Shown: positions 26,420 through 33,743 of the stretch, in pieces
Position numbering within the stretch: position 1 is the first letter of the stretch
How the letters are laid out: each line of letters starts with the position of its first letter
From: Sphingobacteriaceae bacterium
GTDB taxonomy: Bacteria; Bacteroidota; Bacteroidia; Sphingobacteriales; Sphingobacteriaceae
Assembly (NCBI GenBank): GCA_017745075.1
Contig: JAGIAD010000002.1
Coordinates: forward strand, 310,001-374,000
DNA: 64,000 bases
Direction: 5' to 3'
Program-made: the position numbers and the translations under genes
The notes under the pieces: model-generated
What the model was told of the DNA's origin: nothing
What the model saw: the letters and a program-made list of their open reading frames with translations, nothing else
Databases searched by the model: none

Positions 26420-27478
26420 ATGGTCAGCAGATCAGAACAACGTTTCATTAGCATCAATCTTATAACCATCATCGTTACGTTGCTGGTTATACTTGCCGGA
26501 GGTATTGTACGCAGTACAGGATCGGGCATGGGCTGTCCGGATTGGCCTAAATGTTTCGACCGTTATATTCCGCCAACCGACGTATCGCAGCTTCCTGCCA
26601 ACTATAAAGAAAAATATGTAGCCGGAAGGTTAAAAAAGAACGAAAAATTTGCCAAATACCTCGAAAGCATGGGAAAGGTTACCCTTGCTGACAGTATCAG
26701 GCACGATAAAAGCATTACTGTACCGGAAGAGTTTAATCCGGCAAAAACCTGGACAGAATACATTAACCGTTTAGCTGGCGCAGCAGCAGGAATATTCCTG
26801 TTTTTAACCGCGGTTTATTCATTTACTTACCGTAAAACGGCTAAACGCATTATCGTATTAAGTATACTGAATTTATTTGTGGTAGGTTACCAGGGGTGGT
26901 TAGGTTCTATAGTGGTATCAACCAACCTCACGCAATGGGTTGTTACAGTACACATGCTTTTGGCACTGGTTATTCTGGCCATATCTATTTATACTTATAA
27001 TTACGCGAAACAACTCAATAAAGCGCCTTCGGTTATTATGTACCGGATATTGTGGCTAAAAGGCTTCCTCTTCTTTACACTTGTGATCAGCATTGTTCAG
27101 ATTGTATTGGGAACCGATGTAAGGGAAGCGGTAGATGTAATTGCAAAAGAACTCGCCTATGGCAGTAAAAATACCTGGCTTTCGAAGGTAGGGCCGATAT
27201 TTTCTTACCACCGCGACCTGGCCATTTTGGTAGTGGTAACCAACGCAATTGTGTATAAAATGGTAATAGACCGCTTTAGTGGTAAGGCTGCACCATTGTT
27301 AACGGCGCGGTTTATTCTGATTACGCTCCTGGTACAATTATTAAGTGGTTTTGCATTGGCTTACATTGCTTTTCCGCCGGCAGCACAGGTATTGCACATC
27401 CTGTTCTCTACGTTGCTATTTAGTTTACAATTTTATCTGTACCTGTTGGTTTACCGCACAAGTACTTATAAACAATAA
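26420..27478 (+). CDS. ctaA: heme A synthase (COX15/CtaA family)
   Basis: A 352-residue membrane protein with about eight helices in two similar halves. The N-terminal half begins LAGGIVRSTGSGMGCPDWPKC, with the paired cysteines (39 and 44) seen in one class of CtaA, and includes NRLAGAAAGIFLF. Candidate heme ligands are in VHMLLAL, SYHRDLAI and VLHILFS. It oxidises the C8 methyl group of heme O to make heme A for CoxA. It lies 82 nt after coxA, behind a terminator, and 12 nt before ctaB. Confidence 0.92.
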   Translation: MVSRSEQRFISINLITIIVTLLVILAGGIVRSTGSGMGCPDWPKCFDRYIPPTDVSQLPANYKEKYVAGRLKKNEKFAKYLESMGKVTLADSIRHDKSITVPEEFNPAKTWTEYINRLAGAAAGIFLFLTAVYSFTYRKTAKRIIVLSILNLFVVGYQGWLGSIVVSTNLTQWVVTVHMLLALVILAISIYTYNYAKQLNKAPSVIMYRILWLKGFLFFTLVISIVQIVLGTDVREAVDVIAKELAYGSKNTWLSKVGPIFSYHRDLAILVVVTNAIVYKMVIDRFSGKAAPLLTARFILITLLVQLLSGFALAYIAFPPAAQVLHILFSTLLFSLQFYLYLLVYRTSTYKQ

Positions 27479-27490
27479 TATTTAAGGGAA

Positions 27491-28399
27491 TTGAAACAAT
27501 ATATTTCAGATTTTTCTAAACTTATCAAATTCAGGCTATCGTTTACGGTAGTATTTTCTGCATCGATTTCTTTTTTGATCGGCCAGAAAATGCAGGTAGG
27601 CAGAGGCCATATCCCTACAATTGACTGGGGGAACTGGCTGATCCTGATCGCAGGTGGGTTCTTGGTTACGGCAGCAGCAAACTGTTTTAACGAGATTATA
27701 GAAAAGGATTTGGATAAATTAATGTCGAGAACAAAAGACCGCCCGATGCCGGCTGGTAGGATGACTACCGGACAAGGCTTAATCCTGGGTGTTTTTATGG
27801 GCTTTCTCGGAACCTGGTTATTAGGAAAATTAAACCTTGAAACAGGGCTTTTATCTGTATTTTCGATTTTATTATATGCATTTGCTTATACACCTTTAAA
27901 AAGAAAATCGCCTATTGCTGTTTTTGTTGGAGCTATTCCAGGAGCATTGCCACCACTTATAGGCTATTTGGCTGCCTTTGGTAGCTTAAAGTCGGAGATG
28001 TTTTACGAAATAGACTATAATATTGCCATTATTTTATTCCTGATCCAGTTTGTATGGCAGTTCCCTCACTTTTGGGCCATTGCCTGGGTGCTGGATGATG
28101 ATTATAAAAAAGCTGGTTTCAGGTTGTTACCAACTAAAAAAAGAGATAAAACTTCGGCGCTGCTTACATTTTTAAGTACGCTGATTTTAATCCCGGTGAG
28201 CTTATTGCCAACCATTTATGGCTTTGGTGGTTATTATATCGCAGGCTTATCATTAATAGCCGGATTGATATTTAGCTGGCTGGCTTTTAAACTTTTAATG
28301 AACAGAGAATTAAGTGATGCAAAGAAAGTGATGTTCTGTTCGTTTTTTTACATCCCTGCTGTACAGCTGGGCCTATTATTAAATTTTATAGCAAAATAA
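27491..28399 (+). CDS. ctaB: protoheme IX farnesyltransferase (heme O synthase)
   Basis: A 302-residue UbiA-family prenyltransferase with about nine helices. The first aspartate-rich motif is NCFNEIIEKDLDKLM followed by RTKDRPMPAGRM, and the second region is YTPLKRKSPIAVFVG and WVLDDDYKKAG. It adds farnesyl to heme b to give heme O, the substrate of CtaA. The start is a TTG at 27491: no in-frame ATG exists between the ctaA stop and the first helix, and the next ATG (residue 34) would cut it off. Confidence 0.93.
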   Translation: MKQYISDFSKLIKFRLSFTVVFSASISFLIGQKMQVGRGHIPTIDWGNWLILIAGGFLVTAAANCFNEIIEKDLDKLMSRTKDRPMPAGRMTTGQGLILGVFMGFLGTWLLGKLNLETGLLSVFSILLYAFAYTPLKRKSPIAVFVGAIPGALPPLIGYLAAFGSLKSEMFYEIDYNIAIILFLIQFVWQFPHFWAIAWVLDDDYKKAGFRLLPTKKRDKTSALLTFLSTLILIPVSLLPTIYGFGGYYIAGLSLIAGLIFSWLAFKLLMNRELSDAKKVMFCSFFYIPAVQLGLLLNFIAK

Positions 28400-28402
28400 C
28401 TT

Positions 28403-28981
28403 ATGGATATCGCGATGGAAAAATTCCAGGATACATTTGATCCAAAACCCAGAAAGTTTATTGTTTGGCTATTTGTAGTATCATCTACCATTATGTTTGG
28501 AGGCTTTACCAGTTATTACCTGGTATTTGCAGCATCTAAAGGCAAAGGGCATGGTTTAGTGCTTCCCGATGCTTTTATTTACTCGAGCATAGTGATTATT
28601 GCCAGCAGTATCACCTTATTTTTAGCGGCGAAAGCACTAAAAAAACTGAATTTCAGCTTACAGCGTAACCTGCTTTGGGTTACGGTTATATTGGCCATCG
28701 TTTTTGGCGTAATGCAGTTTAATGCATGGGGAAGCATGGTAAGAACAGGTGCTACCCTGGTAGGCAACAACGCTGCCATTTCTTTTATTTATGTGGTATC
28801 GGGTATGCACTTACTGCACATTATTGCAGGTGTTGGCCTTATTATTAATGCATTAGCAGGTAGCTATAAGAATATCCCTACCGCTAAAAGCCAGTACAGA
28901 ATGGAAATTGCTTCTATTTTTTGGCATTTTATAGATATATTATGGATATATCTGTATGTTTTTTTACTTTTGAACCGTTAA
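28403..28981 (+). CDS. cytochrome c oxidase subunit III, first copy
   Basis: A 192-residue heme-copper oxidase subunit III-type protein with five helices. Subunit III marks are the early FGGFTSYYLVF segment, VSGMHLLHIIAG and the final FWHFIDILWIYLY. It is shorter than the classical seven-helix CoxC, as usual for the five-helix form in Bacteroidota. It starts 3 nt after ctaB, so translational coupling is likely; a second start codon at 28415 is possible. Confidence 0.9.
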   Translation: MDIAMEKFQDTFDPKPRKFIVWLFVVSSTIMFGGFTSYYLVFAASKGKGHGLVLPDAFIYSSIVIIASSITLFLAAKALKKLNFSLQRNLLWVTVILAIVFGVMQFNAWGSMVRTGATLVGNNAAISFIYVVSGMHLLHIIAGVGLIINALAGSYKNIPTAKSQYRMEIASIFWHFIDILWIYLYVFLLLNR

Positions 28982-29012
28982 ATTTGTTAACAAACTATTA
29001 TACTATTTCCAA

Positions 29013-29726
29013 ATGAATGCAGTATCACAATTAGATCAAGTTAAAACCGGACCATGGAATGGTGGTCGTTCTCCGTGGTCGGTAGAATATGGCAAAATCA
29101 TGATGTGGTTTTTCCTTTTGTCAGATGCTTTTACCTTTTCATCTTTATTGATCTACTACGGCGCTCAGCGTTTTTCTAAATTAACATGGCCAGCTCCAGA
29201 TAAAGTTTTCCAATCTATCCCAGGTGTAATGGAACACGGTGCTCCATTGGTATTTGTGGGGATCATGACTTTTATCCTCATCATGAGTTCGGTAACCATG
29301 GTATTGGCTGTAGAAGCCGGACACAGGCGTTCTAAAAAAGAAGTAATCGGCTGGATGATTGCAACCATTATCGGTGGTTTCATGTTCTTAGGCTGTCAGG
29401 CAATTGAGTGGACTCACTTACACCACGATGGTTTCTGGTGGGGACATATCCCTTCTGCTGAAGAATTAAAACACTTTTTCAATAAACCTGAAGATGTATC
29501 TTTAATTGCAGCACAACAATTTGCAAACTTGTTCTTTACCATTACAGGTTTCCACGGTTTCCACGTATTTAGCGGGGTAATCATTAATATCATCATCCTG
29601 ATCATGACCATTAACGGAACTTTCGAAAAACGTGGTCATTATTTAATGGTTGAAAAAGTTGGTTTATACTGGCACTTTGTAGATTTAGTATGGGTGTTTG
29701 TATTTACATTCTTCTATTTGGTTTAA
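29013..29726 (+). CDS. coxC: cytochrome c oxidase subunit III, second copy
   Basis: A 237-residue second subunit III paralog with about five helices. It has GKIMMWFFLLSDAFTFSSLL, ITGFHGFHVFSGV and YWHFVDLVWVFVF at the C-terminus, a closer fit to standard CoxC than the preceding gene. A tandem pair of subunit III genes is usual in Bacteroidota caa3 loci. A 12-bp palindrome TTTGTTAACAAA (28983-28994) lies in the 31-nt gap before it. Confidence 0.92.
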   Translation: MNAVSQLDQVKTGPWNGGRSPWSVEYGKIMMWFFLLSDAFTFSSLLIYYGAQRFSKLTWPAPDKVFQSIPGVMEHGAPLVFVGIMTFILIMSSVTMVLAVEAGHRRSKKEVIGWMIATIIGGFMFLGCQAIEWTHLHHDGFWWGHIPSAEELKHFFNKPEDVSLIAAQQFANLFFTITGFHGFHVFSGVIINIIILIMTINGTFEKRGHYLMVEKVGLYWHFVDLVWVFVFTFFYLV

Positions 29727-29751
29727 TTTATCATATTATAAAAATATTTTT

Positions 29752-30105
29752 ATGTCAGAGCACTCACATACAACAGAAGGTCACGGGCACGATGAGCACG
29801 CAGGTTTATCAAAAGGTAAAATTTGGAAAGTTTTTGGTATCCTTTTATTAATCACGGTAATTGAGTTTATCATTGCGTTGATATTGATCCCTAAAGGATA
29901 CATGACCCAGCACATCGGTAACTATGTTTATATTGTGTTAACTTTATTGAAAGCATTTTATATCGTAGCTTATTTTATGCACTTAAAGTATGAGAAACTG
30001 GGCTTGCAGCTTTCATTAACGGTATCATTCATTTTTATTATTTACTTTATTGTTTTAATGCTAACAGAAGGTGGATTTTTAAATCTGCACATGCTACACC
30101 ATTAA
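29752..30105 (+). CDS. cytochrome c oxidase subunit IV (prokaryotic type)
   Basis: 117 residues from ATG 29752; the earlier in-frame ATG at 29698 would overlap coxC and put a different frame over its end. Three helices follow a His-rich N-terminus (five His in the first 16 residues). The family pattern is GKIWKVFGILLLITVIEFIIAL, then LTLLKAFYIVAYFMHLKYEK, then a last helix. Subunit IV stabilises the oxidase. The SCO-like gene overlaps the stop by 1 nt. Confidence 0.9.
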   Translation: MSEHSHTTEGHGHDEHAGLSKGKIWKVFGILLLITVIEFIIALILIPKGYMTQHIGNYVYIVLTLLKAFYIVAYFMHLKYEKLGLQLSLTVSFIFIIYFIVLMLTEGGFLNLHMLHH

Positions 30106-30800
30106 TGAAAAGAAGCCCGATAAAAAAGGTATTAATCCTGGTAAGCATTTTAGCTATACCGGGATTTTTATTTTTTTACTTATTGCCGCACTTCGCAAAA
30201 AACAGATATAAGAGTTTACCAATTTTTGGAAAAAAAATAGTTGCTTCCACATTCCATAGCGTTAAGGGAAAGAAAATACCAGATACCATTTACCACCAGG
30301 TTCCTGATTTCAAACTGATCAACCAACATAACGATACCATCAGCTGGAAATCGTTAGAAAATAAAATTGTGGTACTTAACCTGTTTTATTCAGGCGCTGG
30401 TAGTCAACAAACTAATAAATACATTAAACAGTTGTCTGATGGTTATGAACAAAAACCATTGGTTAAATTTTTAAGCTTATCTGTAGATCCTGCTGATAAA
30501 AATAAACTGAGCGATTTCGCTAAAGGTTTTAACGCGAAAGAGGGTAAATGGGATTTTCTTGCAGGTGATACCGTGCAGACTTATCCTTTGATTAAACAGG
30601 GCTTACTGCTCGATGTGCTTGAAGATGACAGCAAAGAAAAACCAGGCTTTATTTTTAGCAATAAAATCTTGCTCATTGATAACCTTCACCGTATTCGCGG
30701 TATTTATGATGCTGATAATGCTGAGGCCAATTCAAGGCTGGAAGACGAGATAAAAGTGCTGATTGCCGAATACCTGAGAAACGTTAAAGACGGCAGGTAG
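30105..30800 (+). CDS. SCO1/SenC-fold protein lacking all copper ligands
   Basis: A 231-residue protein with one N-terminal membrane anchor (about 9-27) and a thioredoxin-like SCO domain: VPDFKLINQHNDTISW, KIVVLNLFYSGAG, VKFLSLSVDPADKN, KPGFIFSNKILLIDN and RIRGIYDADN. In active SCO proteins the second stretch holds CxxxC, and a His precedes LID. Here the cysteine sites read SGAGSQ, the His site is not conserved, and the protein has no cysteine at all. It sits exactly where the CuA-assembly SCO gene is expected, so it is orthologous in position but cannot load copper by the known mechanism. A scaffold or partner role is possible. Confidence 0.85.
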   Translation: MKRSPIKKVLILVSILAIPGFLFFYLLPHFAKNRYKSLPIFGKKIVASTFHSVKGKKIPDTIYHQVPDFKLINQHNDTISWKSLENKIVVLNLFYSGAGSQQTNKYIKQLSDGYEQKPLVKFLSLSVDPADKNKLSDFAKGFNAKEGKWDFLAGDTVQTYPLIKQGLLLDVLEDDSKEKPGFIFSNKILLIDNLHRIRGIYDADNAEANSRLEDEIKVLIAEYLRNVKDGR

Positions 30801-30879
30801 GTTAGTTTGGAGCTGGGAGTTCATAATTTGGAGTTCAAAGTTTACGCACGAATAGAATAATTAAATTGATTAAATACTC

Positions 30880-31422
30880 ATGGAAAATAGCCCAATAGAG
30901 AAGAAATATAACAAGTGGATCATTATTTTATCCATTTTTATTCCTGTTGCCGTAGCCTTTTTATTTGTTGTAAAACTAAAGGATCTTGGTATTGATGCAC
31001 CAACACTTCCATTTTTGCCTCCTATATATGCAACCATCAATGGTATAACAGCTGTATTATTGATAATTGCGGTTTGGGCAATTAAAAATGGAAAAATCGC
31101 GCTGCATCAAAATTTAATGAAAACGGCCATAGGCTGTTCACTTTTGTTTTTGGTGATGTACATCGCCTACCATATGACTACTCCTTCTACCAAATTTGGT
31201 GGCGATGGTGCGGTAAAATACATCTATTTTTTCATCCTTTTAACACATATATTGCTTTCTATAGCAATTATCCCATTGGTTTTGGTTAGTTACGTGAGGG
31301 CAATTGCCGAACGTTTTGATGCGCATCGGAAAATCGCCAAAATCACTTTTCCGTTATGGCTTTATGTGGCGGTTACCGGGGTTGTGGTTTACCTGATGAT
31401 TTCACCTTATTATCAATATTAG
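30880..31422 (+). CDS. DUF420 family membrane protein (CtaM-like)
   Basis: A 180-residue membrane protein with five helices. DUF420 marks are PFLPPIYATINGITAVLLI, ALHQNLMKTAIGCSLLFLVMY, TPSTKFGGDG, ILLTHILLSIAIIPLVL and HRKIAKITFPLWLYVAVTGVVVYLM. In Firmicutes the DUF420 protein CtaM/YozB is needed for aa3 oxidase maturation, and its position at the end of this oxidase locus fits such a role. A terminator follows. Confidence 0.85.
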   Translation: MENSPIEKKYNKWIIILSIFIPVAVAFLFVVKLKDLGIDAPTLPFLPPIYATINGITAVLLIIAVWAIKNGKIALHQNLMKTAIGCSLLFLVMYIAYHMTTPSTKFGGDGAVKYIYFFILLTHILLSIAIIPLVLVSYVRAIAERFDAHRKIAKITFPLWLYVAVTGVVVYLMISPYYQY

Positions 31423-31454
31423 GGAATTTAGAAACATCATAAGAAGTATAAATG

Positions 31455-31490
31455 AAGCCTTATTTTAAAAATTAAGGCTTTTTATTTTTT
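31455..31490 (+). terminator. terminator ending the respiratory locus
   Basis: AAGCCTTA (31455-31462) pairs with TAAGGCTT (31473-31480), a perfect 8-bp stem with a 10-nt loop, followed by TTTATTTTTT. It lies 33 nt after the DUF420 stop. Confidence 0.8.
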
Positions 31491-31524
31491 ATACATTTTT
31501 TAGCACGTAAAATTTCTTAATCTG

Positions 31525-31532
31525 TATATTTG
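31525..31532 (+). promoter_or_regulatory. -7 box TATATTTG upstream of the sigma gene
   Basis: An exact TAnnTTTG element 108 nt before the ECF sigma ATG; no -33 TTG is clear. It suggests that the sigma gene is read by the housekeeping polymerase. Confidence 0.45.
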
Positions 31533-31640
31533 GTTATACAGTTATATTAAGGTTAACTAAATAGTTTTAGTTTTCCATCTCTGTTATCTATCTGATAAAT
31601 TCAGAAAATGAAATACATGGCGGTTATGATGAACTAACTT

Positions 31641-32240
31641 ATGGCAGTAAGTAATATGGATAAGGAACGGGCCCTGATTAATAAGATAGTAGAGGGTGAT
31701 GAGCAGGCTTTTTCAGTACTGTTCTTCAAATACCTGCCCGTACTCCAATTATTTGCCGCAAAATTTACAAAATCTGATGATGCCGCCGAAGAAATTATCC
31801 AGGATGCTTTTTTGAGGGTATGGTTAAACCGCGATAAACTGGCTGAAGTAGATAATGTGAAAGCCTATCTGTATAAATATGTTTCTAACGAGTGTTTGAG
31901 CTACCTGCGTAAAAAATTAAAAGAAGATAGGGTTGTAGATGCATTTACAGCCAAGCAACAGGATAGCCATAACAATACCATCGAAACTATCAACCTAAAC
32001 GAAGTAACCAAAATTATAGCTATTGCAGTCGAAAAATTACCTGATCAGCGCAGAAATATATATCAATTAAGTAGGCGTGATGGCAAAACCATACCCGAAA
32101 TTGCCGAAATATTAAATATTTCGCCCAATACCGTTAAAAACGCCCTTGTAATTGCATTAAAATCAATACGCATCCACCTCGATCAGCATGGGATTGTATT
32201 CTTTTTTCCAATTATTTGCTTCTTTTTTAAAATAAAATAA
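31641..32240 (+). CDS. ECF RNA polymerase sigma factor (FecI-type, Bacteroidota family)
   Basis: 199 residues. Region 2 is seen in FFKYLPVLQLFAAKFTKSDD and AEEIIQDAFLRVWLNRDKL, and region 4 as LPDQRRNIYQLSRRDGKTIPEIAEIL with a helix-turn-helix NISPNTVKNALVIAL. There is no region 3, as usual for ECF factors. ATG 31656 is an alternative start. The FecR-type anti-sigma gene follows after 60 nt and an STN-containing SusC after that, so it should direct transcription of the susCD locus when the receptor senses substrate. Confidence 0.92.
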   Translation: MAVSNMDKERALINKIVEGDEQAFSVLFFKYLPVLQLFAAKFTKSDDAAEEIIQDAFLRVWLNRDKLAEVDNVKAYLYKYVSNECLSYLRKKLKEDRVVDAFTAKQQDSHNNTIETINLNEVTKIIAIAVEKLPDQRRNIYQLSRRDGKTIPEIAEILNISPNTVKNALVIALKSIRIHLDQHGIVFFFPIICFFFKIK

Positions 32241-32300
32241 AAAAATTGAAATCCCGATAGTCCTAATTTTCTTTTGCTGCTTCTTAATATCAGAATCTTT

Positions 32301-33461
32301 ATGGAGGAACGTATACATTATTTATTACAACAGTTTACAACTAAGAAACTAAGTCAAGCTGAAAGAGAAGAACTTTTGGCTTTGGCTGTCGACAACAATT
32401 CATTGCTTTCAGACGAAATTGTGAAAATGATTATCGCAGAAGAGGAGCATGCTACTGATGTTGTTGATGAAAAGTGGAATAGGGTTCTGAATAAAATTCT
32501 GACGGTAGATAAACCGGCACGATCGCCAAAACGGGTTTTAATGAACAGCTTAAAATGGGCGGCTGCCGCAGTTGTTTTTATCGTATTTTCAGTTACGGCA
32601 TATATTTCTTTACAGAAAAAGAAAGAGCATGTTTTTACAACTGATGTAGCTCCGGGTAAAAATAAAGCCATTTTAACTTTGGCAGACGGGAGAAAAATTT
32701 CGCTTTCTGATGCTTTAACTGGCAATGTAGCCAAGGATGCAGGATTCTCGATTACCAAAACGGCAGATGGCCAGCTGGTGTATAATATTGATGAATCTGA
32801 AAATATTGATGATACAAGGATCAATACCATAGCTACCCCTAATGGTGGTCAGTGGCAGATCCGTTTACCAGATGGAACCAAAGTGTGGTTAAACGCAGCT
32901 TCATCTATGCAATACAGTTTAAACATTGGCAAGGCAAAGCAGCGGCTGGTTAAACTAGATGGTGAAGCCTATTTTGAAGTAGCTAAAGATAAAGCGCATC
33001 CTTTTATTGTAGAAACAGACAAACAATCTGTTGAAGTATTGGGAACGCACTTTAATATTAACAGTTACAATGACGAAATCGTAACCAGGACAACCCTACT
33101 GGAAGGAAGTGTACGGGTTTTTCATAAGGCAACTAATGAAAGTGAAATATTAAAGCCTGGCGAGCAATCTATTGTATCTGCTTCTGGCATCGATATAAAG
33201 GAAGCTGATGTAGATGAAGCCATTGCCTGGAAAGACGGTTATTTCAAGTTTAATAACGAAAAACAGGTGAGTATTTTACGCAAATTGGCCCGATGGTATA
33301 ATGTTGAAGTAGAATATGCCGATCAGGAAGCAAAAAATGTAATATACTATGGAACGGTTAGCCGTTTTGAGAAAATATCGAAAGTTTTAACCAAACTGGA
33401 ACAAACCGGTAAGGTTCGTTTCGATATAAAGGGTAATAAAATTATAGTTTATAAAGAATAA
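32301..33461 (+). CDS. FecR-type anti-sigma factor with DUF4974
   Basis: 386 residues from ATG 32301; the in-frame TTG at 32274 was rejected. A cytoplasmic N-terminal helical part binds the sigma factor (1-85), one membrane helix follows (about 88-108, LKWAAAAVVFIVFSVTAY), then the periplasmic FecR domain (TPNGGQWQIRLPDGTKVWLNAASS; LVKLDGEAYFEVAKDKAHPF; VLGTHFNINSY) and the C-terminal DUF4974 (KFNNEKQVSILRKLARWYNVEVEY), which contacts the STN domain of the receptor. It relays the outer-membrane signal to the ECF sigma factor. Confidence 0.94.
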   Translation: MEERIHYLLQQFTTKKLSQAEREELLALAVDNNSLLSDEIVKMIIAEEEHATDVVDEKWNRVLNKILTVDKPARSPKRVLMNSLKWAAAAVVFIVFSVTAYISLQKKKEHVFTTDVAPGKNKAILTLADGRKISLSDALTGNVAKDAGFSITKTADGQLVYNIDESENIDDTRINTIATPNGGQWQIRLPDGTKVWLNAASSMQYSLNIGKAKQRLVKLDGEAYFEVAKDKAHPFIVETDKQSVEVLGTHFNINSYNDEIVTRTTLLEGSVRVFHKATNESEILKPGEQSIVSASGIDIKEADVDEAIAWKDGYFKFNNEKQVSILRKLARWYNVEVEYADQEAKNVIYYGTVSRFEKISKVLTKLEQTGKVRFDIKGNKIIVYKE

Positions 33462-33544
33462 AATTAGCAGACAGGGGAGTAACTAACCTTTGTCTTTAAA
33501 TAAAAGAACCTAAAATTAATCAACTAATCAACTTAATCAAAACT

Positions 33545-33657
33545 ATGAAGAAATCTCGACAAAATATCTAGCCTTATCAAGAATTGGAACAACAAAAAAG
33601 GAGTGCTTCCAACACCCCCTTTTGTTCATCTGTTCATTCGTTCCGGTACGCCGGAAC
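33545..33657 (+). promoter_or_regulatory. susC leader: short ORF and hairpins
   Basis: In the 282-nt leader between fecR and susC there is an eight-codon ORF MKKSRQNI (33545-33571). It is followed by an imperfect stem-loop at about 33590-33627 (AAAAGG and GTG pairing with CAC and CCTTTT) and a tight hairpin TTCCGG-tacg-CCGGAA (33641-33656, plus a flanking G-C pair). The arrangement resembles a leader-peptide attenuator but could be chance; a -7 box was not found. Confidence 0.3.
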
Positions 33658-33743
33658 CGATTAATTAATTATTTCTTGGATTAACCGCGAATCGCCTTTT
33701 AGCGCTTAAACATAAATGCGTTCGCAAAAAAAAAGACTAATAA

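Noticed and set aside
30105..30800. Treating the cysteine-free SCO gene as a pseudogene
   Set aside because: The frame is intact, the fold motifs are kept and the gene is coupled to its neighbour by a 1-nt overlap, so it is likely expressed.
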